Assembly: GCA_002682825.1 (NCBI GenBank)
Contig: NOKP01000002.1
Coordinates: 2,237,132-2,301,131 of the forward strand
Length of the DNA stretch: 64,000 nucleotides
Source: Neonectria sp. B-13
Taxonomy: Eukaryota > Ascomycota > Sordariomycetes > Hypocreales > Nectriaceae
Direction of reading: 5' to 3'
Position numbers and translations under genes: made by a program. The notes beneath the pieces are model-generated. The model was given only the letters and a program-made list of their open reading frames with translations. It did no database searches and was not told the origin of the DNA. Shown piece by piece: positions 33,120 to 42,932 of the stretch (the first letter of the stretch is position 1; each line of letters opens with the position of its first letter).

Positions 33120-36100
33120 TATTCGGACGTGCAGTACTTGGGCCAGTGTCACAAGCGAGATATGACTATCCGTATCACCGACTGTCTTAGCACGTCTTGA
33201 ATTGACATTACGTCGCGGCATTCTCGATACCATGCAATTCCATGACCAAGATGCGACCCATCCGCGGGATGTCTCTATCTTGCTATCGCCCATGGAGACT
33301 ACCCGGATAACTAACTATCAATGGTGCAGCCACGAGGCACAGCCCCCAGATCGCCGTCCCAGACGTCCCAGACGTCCCAGACTTTTCAGGCTTTCCAGGG
33401 CTGGCTGCTCGTCTCAGATGTATCCCAATCCGTCCATCCATCCAGCCATCCGCCGCCGCGCTGGGAAGCTCGGCGCAGAGTCAAGTCTCACCACCACGAC
33501 AGCCATCGTCACAATCCGCCTCCCTCGGACACAAACACAAACACAAGCACATGCTCAAGCGCAGCACCAGCTCGCCACCCAGCCATCCTCTCGGCTCTGG
33601 GGGTGCTTCAGCTTCCCCCATGCCAGTATGCACTCTGCGGCATCACCCCACGCCCCACAGACGGCACCACCCTGCGGAGTGACCGCGGCATGCGATGTGT
33701 AGCGTTGTTGGCGCCGATGGTGTTGAGCCTTCCCCGTTCGCCGACTGACAGGCGAGAACGATGGCCCAGCGGTGATGGCCAGTCGCACTCTTGTCGCCAA
33801 AGCCCTTCCTGCGGCGTCAACGTTAATTGGTTTGTAGAGGCACATACAAGGTCATGGCCAAAATTGTGGCATTGCCTGCGACCCATTCATTCCACAGTGA
33901 CTAGCACTGTAGGTACCTCTCCAAGCGTCGGCGGCTGAACTAACTTACCCATGGCGACGACTAATTCCATCACGTCTTGCCCCTTTCAGAGTATCTCTCG
34001 GTCAATGAACGTGACTACCGGTAGACGTTTTGAGATCCAAATCTGGGGAATCGGATTTGGAAAGCAGATTTTGGGACGACGCAAGCATTCGCGATTTCAA
34101 TCAACACGTCTTACACTACTCCGACACCAAGACCCGTAAGTCGATGACCTGCCTCTCCACGGCCTTGGAGAGAGCTATGGAGGTACCGACAGGTGGAGGA
34201 GCTTAGCATTTAGCTTCTCGGTTTAACAACTCAACGCCGGTCGAGATCGATCGCATTGGCGGAGGTCAGGAATAGGAATGCCGGAAAGGAATGTGCCCAG
34301 AGTCGGGGTCTAAGTTAGACGGTGCTGCGAAGGATTACTAAACAGTGAGTCGGCTAAGAGCCGGACAGAGAAAAGTATAACGAGCTTCGTCAGCAGCATG
34401 GACGGAGCTCACACGGCTAGATCCCAAACTGATGGAACCACCAAACTCTCTATGCAAGCAGGGACCACGAGTCTAATGGATGGTCTCCCTGTCTCAGTCA
34501 AGGCGACGTTGACTGAAACCAGGCAAGCACCCCGGGATAAGTATTCTGAAATTCAAACATGGAGGCGGCAAGTTCCTTTCCCATCCGAACTGAAACCCGC
34601 AAGTCTAGAATAGGTAGGATCCGAGACCAGAAGTAGGATGGACAACTTTCTGTTGGGAGACGTGCTTAACCGAACTGGACTGGAGAAGCAAATCAGAAGC
34701 TGTGTTCCCTTACATGTAATGAATTGAGGCCCGCTACAAAACAGTGGGAGTCCCTGCACAGCGTCTCTGTTTTATTATATTATGTGTGTGCAGTACGGCG
34801 TTGGAGAGCCGACGACGCTTCGAAGTTGAGTGATGCATCGAATGCTGGATACCCTAGACGCCGTGTGATGACGAGCGACCAAGATCTAACTCACGATAAA
34901 AAGCAACACAGGTAAGGTGCGAGCAGCACTTGGAACATGTATTGTATTGATGTAAGCATCCATCCAAAAGAAAAAGGCTTCAAATTTACTTACCACAATA
35001 GTGTGCCTCCGATATATTGCATCAAACTCGGGAATATATGCGACTTGCACTTGTCGCGTCCACGCACACACAGCTTTTGTCCATATTCAGTCGGTGAACA
35101 CTCGCAGCCGTCTCCATTCAGCCACCTTGTTACCACCAGCATGCTTGCGTCCGCACGCGGCCCAATGCAATGCCCCCCCAGCTTATCACAACCTCACTTG
35201 CTCACCCACCTTCTTGTGCACCTTCTAGAACGAAACAGCGTTCCTTGGTGTGATGCGCCGGCTCCACTACTGCACACTGGTGCAGTTCGTAGTAGGTATC
35301 CAAAGGCCCACATGAATGATGTTGATGGATCCCCCATCGTGAGCTGGGGACAACTTCCTAGCACGAACCCCCTTTTCGGCAGATTACTCTGACGGCTAGC
35401 CCTCTTCGCCAACCAGGGGGGGGTGTGTCTTCATTCTCATATGTAGACTGCGTGACCTTCATCAATCTCCTTGACGGCCGAGGTTGAGCTCTAATATTCG
35501 TCCTTGCCGCCGATCATGCCACAAGCGTCATTGCCCACGCCTCCGGACCTGGGATGGTTACCTCTACCAAGAACGTAGTGTAAGTACGGATAAGCTTCCC
35601 TCAGATACGCAAGCCTAGTTACCATGCACGTAGCAGTAGTCATTCACCCGGACGCGCCAGGTCGGCCTTGCGCGAATCAGCGCGAGCCGCTTTGCGAAGC
35701 GTCGTCTCAGGACCGAGTCGCCCTATGATCTGCAATGCAAGCAAGGCGCGGTGCCGCATAGTCCCATTGTCGCATCGTATGATGAGCATCTGCCGAACAT
35801 CCACCCACCCAACCCCATCCAAGGTGCCGGCCTCATGGTCGGGAAATGAGGCTTAGTCTCCGGGTCCTTGTCTTATCTCGGCCGGGCAGGACTTGGGAGT
35901 ACCGCAGATAACTATCGCGTCAACGCTTCAAGGCTATCGAGCTTCCCGAGACAGTCTGAGCAAGGGTCGGACAAGTTCACATCACATCACATCGCGGCAT
36001 TGCTCCATCGTTCTAGTCTTACGTGCTTGAGAAGCACCATTATCTGATGCTACAGTCCGAGATACAACCAGCTGAAGTACGACGACTAAACTGCGCCTCT

Positions 36101-36304
36101 CTAACAGTACTCCAACTATCCAATGATACAAAATGCGTTCAAGCGTGGCCTCTCCATCTCCATCCAATGACAACCTCCCAGCTTACCGCAAAACGTCAAG
36201 GTTCTCGGCACGATGGCAGCCGTTTGCCATCGCGGGTGCAGTCAACCGCCCAGTCAGCCTCGATGTCCCTTTGAGGATCGCACGCACTCAGTCCATCCCA
36301 AGAC

Positions 36305-37639
36305 TCATTTATCTCCCTCCTTCGGGGTTCCTCCATCCTTCTCTAGTTCGCCCTCTTCGGTGGGTTGGTCGTCGTCCTCTCCTTCTTGTGAAACTCTCAA
36401 GCCCTGCACGCCCTTTTCCACTTCAGCAACAAGACTCTCTAGATAGTCTTCATCCCTGCAATCAATCATGTCAGCATCTCTTCCTCTGCATCTCTTTTAC
36501 ATTTTGAAAATATTGAAACATACTTCCCGACAAGTGTGACCGTGTTGCGGCTCTTGCCCCAGCGGGGATAACTGCCGACCTTGATGCCACGAGGCTCAAC
36601 CCTAGCGGCCAGCTCGGTGAGGAATCCAGCAACGCCGCTCTCTGGCAGGGGGGTCGAGATCAGGATCCTGTGGATTCCCTTGCCCTCTGGATCTACCAGT
36701 CGCGGCAGGAGGAGAGGCTTCAGTCCATCCAGAAGCTTTGTGACTATGTATTGCCGTTAACATAGGCCTGTGCTGTCAGAGTCAAGGCCGACTTACAAAG
36801 TCTTGGGATTCCGGGTAAGATGTGAACATTCCCATTCACAACTGCAACCGGGACCCAGAGGTCTTCGTGGGAGAAGATGACCTGCTTCTTCAAGTCCCGG
36901 GACTCATCCGTCGGGAGCCTGGCCATGCGCAGCTTGGCTTTGAGGGCGGGCGAGTCAACGTCCCAGTCAAATTTGGGCTGATTCGGGTGAGGTTTCGACA
37001 TCTGCTTCATCTTCTCCAACGTCTCCTGGTGGAGTACCAGAGGAAGATTGAATGCCTTGGCAATTGATTCATAGGTGATGTCGTCGTGCCTAGAGGGTCA
37101 GCATGCACGTATACCGTAGAAACGCGGACTTACGTAGGTCCAATGCCACCGCTTGAAACAGTTAGCTATCTTTGTTTCCTACCTTTCTCTTTTTCTGGGT
37201 AGTTGGTACTTACCTCGTCACGACAAAGTCGTAGCGGTCGCTCATCCTTCGTACTGCCTCAATGATCTCGCTTTCGTCATCTTCGATGACCTCGATTCGT
37301 TTCAAGTTCTGTAATGACGGGTCAGGCCTCGAAATGTCAAGGCCGCCAAGCCATGGCACTTACAACACCGAGAGAGAAACACCACTTCGCAACGTATGCC
37401 GAGTTGGTCTAAATTTCCTGTCAATAACGCCCTGGTATCCACCCTTTGTCAGGGCTACCTGGTCCGGAGCCCAGCCTTGCTCACATCAACGGTCTACCTC
37501 AGGGTCAGCGTCACGTAGTACGAATGCTTCGAGGGCCCAATCGCCGTGTCCGTACCTTTCCGCCCAGCACCTCGTCACCAATGATCAAGCACGCTGCCGT
37601 GTGGATCGTGCGCGCATTGCGCTCATCTGCGGAAGCCAT
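36305..37639 (-). CDS. MoaB/Mog/CinA-like (MoCF-binding domain) protein
   Basis: Eight exons, 37639-37556, 37493-37485, 37408-37364, 37308-37214, 37151-37134, 37089-36797, 36743-36524 and 36455-36305, give about 304 residues. Splicing restores the domain order of the molybdopterin-binding superfamily: TAACLIIGDEVLGGKTVDTN, SAYVAKWCFSLGVNLKRIEV, DDESEIIEAVRRMS, then TSGGIGPTHDD, the signature of the CinA N-terminal and FLAD1-type branch. The C-terminus is acidic, ending TPKEGDK. In animals the related FLAD1 domain acts on FAD; prokaryotic relatives bind molybdopterin or hydrolyse nucleotides. The exact reaction here is unknown. Exon 2 is only 9 nt (encoding TVD) and exon 5 only 18 nt; both are needed to build conserved motifs. 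Divergent from the GMF gene across about 450 bp. Confidence 0.86.
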
Positions 37640-38086
37640 TCTCCCGAGTGTAAGTCGCCGCACGGAAGCTGCACGGGGTGCGGAGAGATGCTTCGCGATC
37701 TGGGAAAGGCGCGAGAACATGGACGGCTTCGAAAATGCCGCGTGAGACCGGGGCCAGGGAGAGAGCTTTTAACTTGCAGAAGGGATGGGATGTTCGTTCG
37801 GCCGCAACCACAGAGGTGGATGACGTTTACTTGTTAGTACGGCGGGACAGTGGGCAGATGGAGGTGGGGTTTCGCTAGGCGCAGTTCGGTTTGGCTTGGT
37901 TCGGCTTGCGTTGGCGGGGCTCATGATGACTTGCAAGCTGCAACTCCCGCTATACCTCTCGATCGCTGTCCTTCTATCATCAAATCAGTCTGGCGATAGC
38001 TTCGGAAGTGCTCAACCGCCAGGAACCACTGCTCTCGCGACTCATTCAACTCACCTCCTCCCGCCGACCACTCTCCGACGTTCAAC
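37640..38086. promoter_or_regulatory. Bidirectional promoter, MoaB/CinA-like and GMF genes
   Basis: About 450 bp separate two divergent start codons, so both promoters and leaders must lie here. I see no distinctive element. Short open frames within it look spurious. Confidence 0.5.
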
Positions 38087-38751
38087 ATGGTAACGTCAAC
38101 ACACCCGACGCCATGCCACGGCAATCGCAGCTCCCCCCGCTGACATGCTGCCGCAGGCCTCCGAATCCAGGCTGTACACCTTCTCGACCGAGACCAAGGA
38201 TCACCTCCGGAAGTTTCGCTTGACGACTTCCAGGGCAAAGGGTCCCCAAGCAGTTATTTGTATGTGCCGTCTCCTGGTCTGTTTCTCACGCTCGTTTGCC
38301 ACCCTCGCCGTCATTCCTTGACACTCCGACTGATGCCCCTCCTTCGCGCCCTACAGACATGATCGATAAGAACACCCACGAGATCCGACAAGATGAAGAC
38401 AAGACCGTATACAAATCCCTCGACGAAATCGGTGACGACCTCCCGGACCACGCGCCGCGCTTCGTCCTCCTCAGCTACCCCCTAACCATGGTACGTCGTT
38501 CATCGATTAAACACACATACAGTCCAACGATTACGGGGTTTGGGTACTAACGGCATGCATAGCCCGACGGACGGCTCTCCGTGCCATATGTTATGCTTTA
38601 CTATCTTCCCATCACGTGCAACGCAGGGATGAGGATGCTGTATGCCGGCGCCAAGGAGCTGATGCGCAACACGAGCGAGGTTGGGCGGATATTGGATATA
38701 GAGTCAGTTGAGGACCTGGAAGAGATCCCCGACAAGCTGGCAACTGAGTAA
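38087..38751 (+). CDS. GMF1: GMF family protein (ADF-homology domain)
   Basis: Glia maturation factor proteins bind the Arp2/3 complex, not actin itself, and promote debranching of actin filaments. Four exons, 38087-38089, 38157-38259, 38357-38490 and 38563-38751, give 142 residues, the standard size for a single ADF-homology domain. Family stretches include ASESRLYTFS, RFVLLSYPLTMPDGRLSVPY and MRMLYAGAKELM; the last corresponds to the GMF hallmark MMYAGSK. The first exon appears to be the ATG alone, with an intron (GTAACG donor, CTGAC branch, GCCGCAG acceptor) directly after it. An alternative start is the in-frame ATG at 38145, which would give MLPQASES without splicing. Both yield the same body of the protein. 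The gene converges on NBP35 with about 130 bp between stop codons. Confidence 0.88.
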
Positions 38752-38881
38752 ATAGCCACGCTCTGTTTGAACGTCACATGAGAAACGAACACACGGTGCA
38801 GCCCAGAAGCAAAGCGAGGCGTGACATGAGAAGGAAGAAGCTATCATTATCTACATACACTTGCGTAACGGTAGAGTGCGC

Positions 38882-39907
38882 CTATTCTGACAACACACTC
38901 TGGGTATCCAGTCCCAGCTGACTCGCCAAGTTCTTCACCACCCCTTGAAATGCGATGCATGCAGGGCTGTCTGGGAAGGAGTCGAAGTAGCTCTCCCCAT
39001 AGTCACACGCCATTCGGATCCGTGGATCCAGTGGCACCGCTCCCAGGAACGGGATGCCCATCTCTTGGGCCAACGCCCTACCGCCACCCGTGCTCGCGCG
39101 GAAGATCTCGCTCTCGCCCTGGCACTTGGGGCAGACGAAGCCGCTCATGTTCTCCGCGAGACCTAGCACTCGGATGCCGGCCTTGCGGCAGAAGTCGATC
39201 TCCTTGCGCACGTCGAGCAGGGAGACCTCCTGCGGCGTGGTGACCATGACGGCTCCGTCGATGCCGCTCTCCCTGAGGAATGTGTTGACGCTCAGGTGCT
39301 CGTCGCTAGTGCCCGGGGGAGTGTCCACCAGCATGAAGTCAAGGTCACCCCACTCGACATCTTTGAGGAACTGCTTAATCATGCCGTTCTTCTTGGGCCC
39401 GCGCCAGATGACGGCATCGTCGCGGTTTGGGAGCAGGAACTGGATGCTCATGACGGCGAGGTTGTCCATGACCCAGATGGGCGACCATCCTGAGCCACTG
39501 ACATGGACTGTCTCGTCCTCGACGCCCATCATCTTGGGAATGCTGGGTCCGCAGATATCAGTATCCATGATGCCGACAGTGTTGTCCGGGTTAGTCGCAA
39601 AGGCATGGGCCAGCAGCGACGTAAAGGTGCTCTTCCCCACGCCGCCCTTGCCGCTCAGCACGAGTATTTTGTGCTTTACATTCTCGAGGCGGGCCGAAAT
39701 AATGGAAATGTCCGGGTCTGGTCCTTTCGGTGCCGCAGCGCAGACGGCCTGGTTCGGGCATCCGGCACACGAGTCGGCCTGGCCAGCCTGTTGCGACTCG
39801 GGGCCAGGGCAGTGTTCGGGCTCTGGGGCAACGAGCTGGGGCTTCTGCTTGAGAGGGTTGGCGATGACGTCCTCGACAGGCTCTGGCGCTTCGAGCGAGG
39901 GTGCCAT
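38882..39907 (-). CDS. NBP35: Cytosolic Fe-S cluster assembly P-loop NTPase NBP35
   Basis: Nbp35 forms the scaffold with Cfd1 for early assembly of cytosolic and nuclear Fe-S clusters. A single exon encodes 341 residues. The N-terminus carries the Nbp35-specific C-x13-C-x2-C-x5-C cluster (Cys 33, 47, 50, 56) that binds a stable 4Fe-4S cluster; Cfd1 lacks this. The deviant Walker [10 protein letters not shown] follows at about 87-95, then [26 protein letters not shown] and the C-terminal CPKC motif near residue 260 that binds the bridging cluster. All key residues are present. The start is the ATG at 39907; the frame continues upstream but offers no other ATG. A tRNA and the iron-dependent deoxyhypusine hydroxylase lie just beyond its promoter. 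Confidence 0.96.
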   Translation of the reverse strand: MAPSLEAPEPVEDVIANPLKQKPQLVAPEPEHCPGPESQQAGQADSCAGCPNQAVCAAAPKGPDPDISIISARLENVKHKILVLSGKGGVGKSTFTSLLAHAFATNPDNTVGIMDTDICGPSIPKMMGVEDETVHVSGSGWSPIWVMDNLAVMSIQFLLPNRDDAVIWRGPKKNGMIKQFLKDVEWGDLDFMLVDTPPGTSDEHLSVNTFLRESGIDGAVMVTTPQEVSLLDVRKEIDFCRKAGIRVLGLAENMSGFVCPKCQGESEIFRASTGGGRALAQEMGIPFLGAVPLDPRIRMACDYGESYFDSFPDSPACIAFQGVVKNLASQLGLDTQSVLSE

Positions 39908-40468
39908 GGTATGATTGCGCCGAAAAGTCGCTGTATTGCGAGTCCCAGAGATAGAGATGTGAGATGTGGTTTGGGGACGACTGGATCGGTGGCGATATGA
40001 GTCTCGAAGCTTAATAATGACAGGTCTCCTCAGAGTTAGGCGACTTGCTAAGTCGCTAGTTGGCAATAGAGTAGCCCGAGGTCAAGTAGCTGGGACCACT
40101 TCCAAACAAAAGACAGGTTCTCCAAACTCGGATTGAGGAAGAATAAAAAAATTGTAAATGGAGGGAGAGTCAACCAATAGACATTATACTTTATGGTATA
40201 AGTGAGTGCGGTGCAACTCAGATAGGTAGTGCCTATTTGTCTAGGGTAAGTAAGCAGGCAAGATGATTCGCTTTGGAAGAGGCACCCAACTGTACGGACT
40301 TGCGGATTAATCATCAACTTGCAATTCCCCGCGCGGTGACATTCCTACCTACACTAACCCTGTCAGCAGCCCCCAAAAGGTTACTCAAACACTGAGGAGG
40401 GGTAAAGAATAAAGCTGGACTCGCATCGAAGATTATACGGAACCAAGGTTGGAACAGGCAAAAAGAAA
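39908..40468. promoter_or_regulatory. NBP35 promoter region
   Basis: About 560 bp lie between the NBP35 start and the tRNA. The interval has an AT-rich stretch near 40140-40200. No gene seen. Confidence 0.5.
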
Positions 40469-40539
40469 GGTTCCAGGGGGAGTCGAACCCTCGCTGGCGG
40501 AATCAGAATCCGCAGTCATAACCGTTAGACCATGGAACC
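40469..40539 (-). tRNA. tRNA-Gln (anticodon CUG)
   Basis: Seventy-one nucleotides fold as a complete tRNA on the minus strand. The acceptor stem pairs GGTTCCA with TGGAACC over seven base pairs. The anticodon stem GCGGA/TCCGC encloses the loop TTCTGAT, so the anticodon is CTG and decodes CAG glutamine. The T-loop is TTCGACT. The variable loop is 4 nt. The T-stem GAGGG/CCCCC has one A-C mismatch. No intron and no encoded CCA, as expected for eukaryotes. Confidence 0.94.
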
Positions 40540-40671
40540 AACTGAAGCGGTGTACCACTTCCCATGGGTGGATGACTGGTGCGCTGTTATCTAATACTAT
40601 ATATTCATCAGAACGACGTGACACGAAAACCTTTCTCGTGCGATGCGATGCGCGACCGGCGATCGGCGGGG

Positions 40672-40693
40672 TTATCTCGCAGATAACGATAAG
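40672..40693. promoter_or_regulatory. Inverted GATA pair upstream of deoxyhypusine hydroxylase
   Basis: TTATCT-CGC-AGATAA forms a perfect inverted repeat of two GATA-factor cores, followed at once by CGATAAG, a third. It sits about 105 bp before the start codon. A further TTATCT lies near 40587. Binding by a GATA factor is inferred from motif and position only. Confidence 0.5.
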
Positions 40694-40796
40694 ACCGCAA
40701 CCCCGCGTAAATTTTCTTTCTGAGCTGAGCGTGTGCAGTTGTCGCCTGAGACTCTGCGCCTGCGATCACGCCCCAAGTCTACGACACTCAATCAAA

Positions 40797-41866
40797 ATGG
40801 CACCGTCTGCTGATATTCCCGAGTCGAACCCCAGGGGCGATTCTACAGTTCTCAGTCTGAGGAAGTCCCTCTGCTCCGAAGATACTCCACTCCCGGTCCG
40901 TTTCCGCGCCCTGTTCTCCCTCAAGCATGTCGCCCAGACCTCGTCGGAGGAGGACAACATCGTCGGCGCCGTCGATGCCATCGCCGCCGGCTTCACGTCG
41001 CCCTCGGCCCTACTGAAGCATGAACTCGCTTACTGCCTGGGCCAGGCCAGTCACAACTCCGCTGTCAAGCCCCTGCGCGAGGTCCTCGCCGATCTCGAGC
41101 AGGACCCCATGGTCCGACACGAGGCCGCCGAGGCGCTTGGTGCCCTAGGTTGGGCGGACAACCTCGACATTCTGGTGGAGTACCGCGATCGTAAGGGCGA
41201 GGATGTTAGTATTATCGAGACGTGCGAGATTGCCATTGATCGCATCGAGTGGGAGAATTCCGAGGAGCGGAAGAAAGAGAAGCTGCGCCAAAGGTAAACG
41301 GATTTGTTCTATTTACCCTATGGGGTTGCCCCTCGACTGACTGATCTAGTGATTTTGCCTCTATTGATCCCGCCCCTCCGATGCCCGAGTCCGAGAAGGA
41401 AGTCGACGTTCAAGACCTTCGCAACAAGCTGATGGACACGACACGACCCCTCTTCGTCCGATATCGTGCCATGTTTGCCCTTCGTGACCTGGCCTCGCCC
41501 CCCGACCTCCCCACAGCCGTCCCTGCGGTGCTTGCGCTCGCCGAGGGCCTCGCCGATCCGTCCGCGTTGTTCCGTCACGAGATCGCCTTCGTCTTTGGCC
41601 AACTGTCACATCCCGCATCAATCCCTGCGCTCACTGCTTCGTTAAGCGACGTCAACGAGGCTAGTATGGTTCGACACGAGGCCGCAGAGGCCCTGGGTGG
41701 TCTGGGCGAGGAGGAGGGTGTTGAGGCGACCCTGAGGCTGTTCCTTAATGACAAGGAGAAGGTCGTGCGGGAGAGCTGTATTGTCGCCTTGGACATGGCC
41801 GAGTACGAGAACAGCGGCGAGACGGAATATGCACTGGTACCGGAGGCTGGCAGTGTCACTGCATAA
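40797..41866 (+). CDS. DOHH: Deoxyhypusine hydroxylase
   Basis: This di-iron HEAT-repeat enzyme completes hypusine on translation factor eIF5A. Two exons, 40797-41293 and 41350-41866, give 337 residues. The protein is a duplicated HEAT-repeat array with four His-Glu metal-binding pairs: LLKHELAYCLGQ (His 75, Glu 76), MVRHEAAEALGALG (108/109), LFRHEIAFVFGQ (242/243) and MVRHEAAEALGGLG (275/276). All four are intact, so the enzyme should be active. The N-terminal 20 residues are poorly conserved. The intron falls in the linker between the two halves. The gene ends 38 bp from the RPA12 stop codon on the opposite strand, so their 3' ends must overlap or abut. Confidence 0.96.
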
Positions 41867-41904
41867 TGATGACCCCTACTGGGAAATATTGAGCCACATG
41901 AATT

Positions 41905-42398
41905 CTAGTTGTTCTCGTGCCATCTAAAAGTTATTAGTTAAAAAAAAAAGTTCGCTCAGCCAATGTCTACTTGGGTTCCTTACGAATGACCACAGTCGCA
42001 ACTGTAGATGACAGTAGATCCTTCATCTGCACCGCGAAGCTGCACGTTGGAGTACTTGACCTCCTCTTGGCCGCAGTTGGGGCATGTTTGGTTTACGGTG
42101 CTTTGAGTCTGGATGTTGTGCTTCTCGACGGCTTGGACGCTCGATTGTAACTTCTGTCGTAGGAAGGATGGAAAGTCGGACGGCTTTGTTTGGGTGATAA
42201 TGGACTTGGAGCCGGTGTCTGCATAAGTGCAAGTTAGAAACCGACCCGAGGCTGGGGCAGTGTTTTCGCGGGCGCAAACTCACCTCGGTTCTCGGCGCCG
42301 CAGCATTCGCAGCACAGGACGTTCCGCTCGGTACCCTTGGTCGAAGGCAGAAGGTTACCGCAGTCGGTGCAAAAAACGAGAGATCCGATTGCCGACAT
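41905..42398 (-). CDS. RPA12: RNA polymerase I subunit RPA12 (A12.2)
   Basis: RPA12 supports RNA cleavage and termination by RNA polymerase I in the nucleolus. Three exons, 42398-42284, 42218-41984 and 41923-41905, give 122 residues, near the yeast length. The N-terminal zinc ribbon uses CTDC and CCECC. The C-terminal TFIIS-like ribbon has TCPNCG and the catalytic acidic hairpin RGADEGSTV. Reading exon 2 without the last splice ends at CDCGHS. Splicing an intron (GTAAGG donor, AACTAATAAC branch, T-run, TTTTAG acceptor) adds WHENN, restoring the expected end of this fold, so a 19-nt final exon is real in my view. One oddity is that the last cysteine pair is C-x-C rather than C-x2-C. Divergent from SCC2. 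Confidence 0.9.
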
Positions 42399-42932
42399 GG
42401 TGTGCTCGTGGTCGAGGGTTTTCTGTTGCGGTGTGCTTGGAAGCGTTCGCAGGAACAAATTTAGAGACAAAAATTGGCTGGCTCATCATAGGCCGAAACC
42501 CAAACTCGGGGACCCCAGCCGGAAAAACTGGCAACCTAAGGCAAGGCGGCGAGGTCGGCCATCGGATCAAACACCGACTGGCTCAAAAATCAGCGCACGG
42601 GCCACCGTCGAGCAATCAATCTTCAAGGAAAGCTCGCGAGGCTGTCGCTTCCCCATGCTTCAACTTCGACCGTGTGCATTTACTACGCGATCTGCTGAGG
42701 CCAACAATGCCTTGAGCCACAATCGTTTTACGACTCGCCCAACCGGCACAGCGTTCCTTTCACATGCAGGCTCTGGTTTACCGTTTCAACAAGTACGCAC
42801 CATCAGAAGAAGCTCCGCAATTCACCACCGCGCCCGAACCCCCGAAATCCCCAGAGTCCCCGATGCGACGTTGCTCGTTTGCTCCTTCCTCCGGCAATGT
42901 CTGATTAAGTGGTTTTTTTGAGGACCGCAACA
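42399..42932. promoter_or_regulatory. Bidirectional promoter, RPA12 and SCC2
   Basis: About 530 bp between divergent start codons must hold both promoters. Open frames here are spurious. No distinctive element recognised. Confidence 0.5.

Larger units (their letters stand above)
29574..36304. other. 6.7-kb apparently gene-free region upstream of RAS1
   Basis: This is the largest gap in the window. I examined the open frames on both strands (the longest about 205 codons) and found only low-complexity or compositionally odd translations with no family resemblance, overlapping one another. The first 450 bp are purine-rich on the + strand, meaning pyrimidine-rich in the sense of RAS1, and fit its leader and promoter. 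The region includes a 13-nt G run at 30391-30403, (GTGCTGC)3 near 33098-33119 and (GTCCCAGAC)n near 33355-33383. A non-coding RNA or long regulatory region is possible but unsupported. Confidence 0.5.

Noticed and set aside
33202..33938. Overlapping 166- and 205-codon frames in the gap upstream of RAS1
   Set aside because: They begin at non-ATG codons, are low-complexity, overlap one another and show no fungal codon bias or splice pattern.
39054..39914. A 286-codon + strand frame inside NBP35
   Set aside because: It is a mirror frame of a strongly conserved gene with all its metal-binding motifs intact on the other strand.
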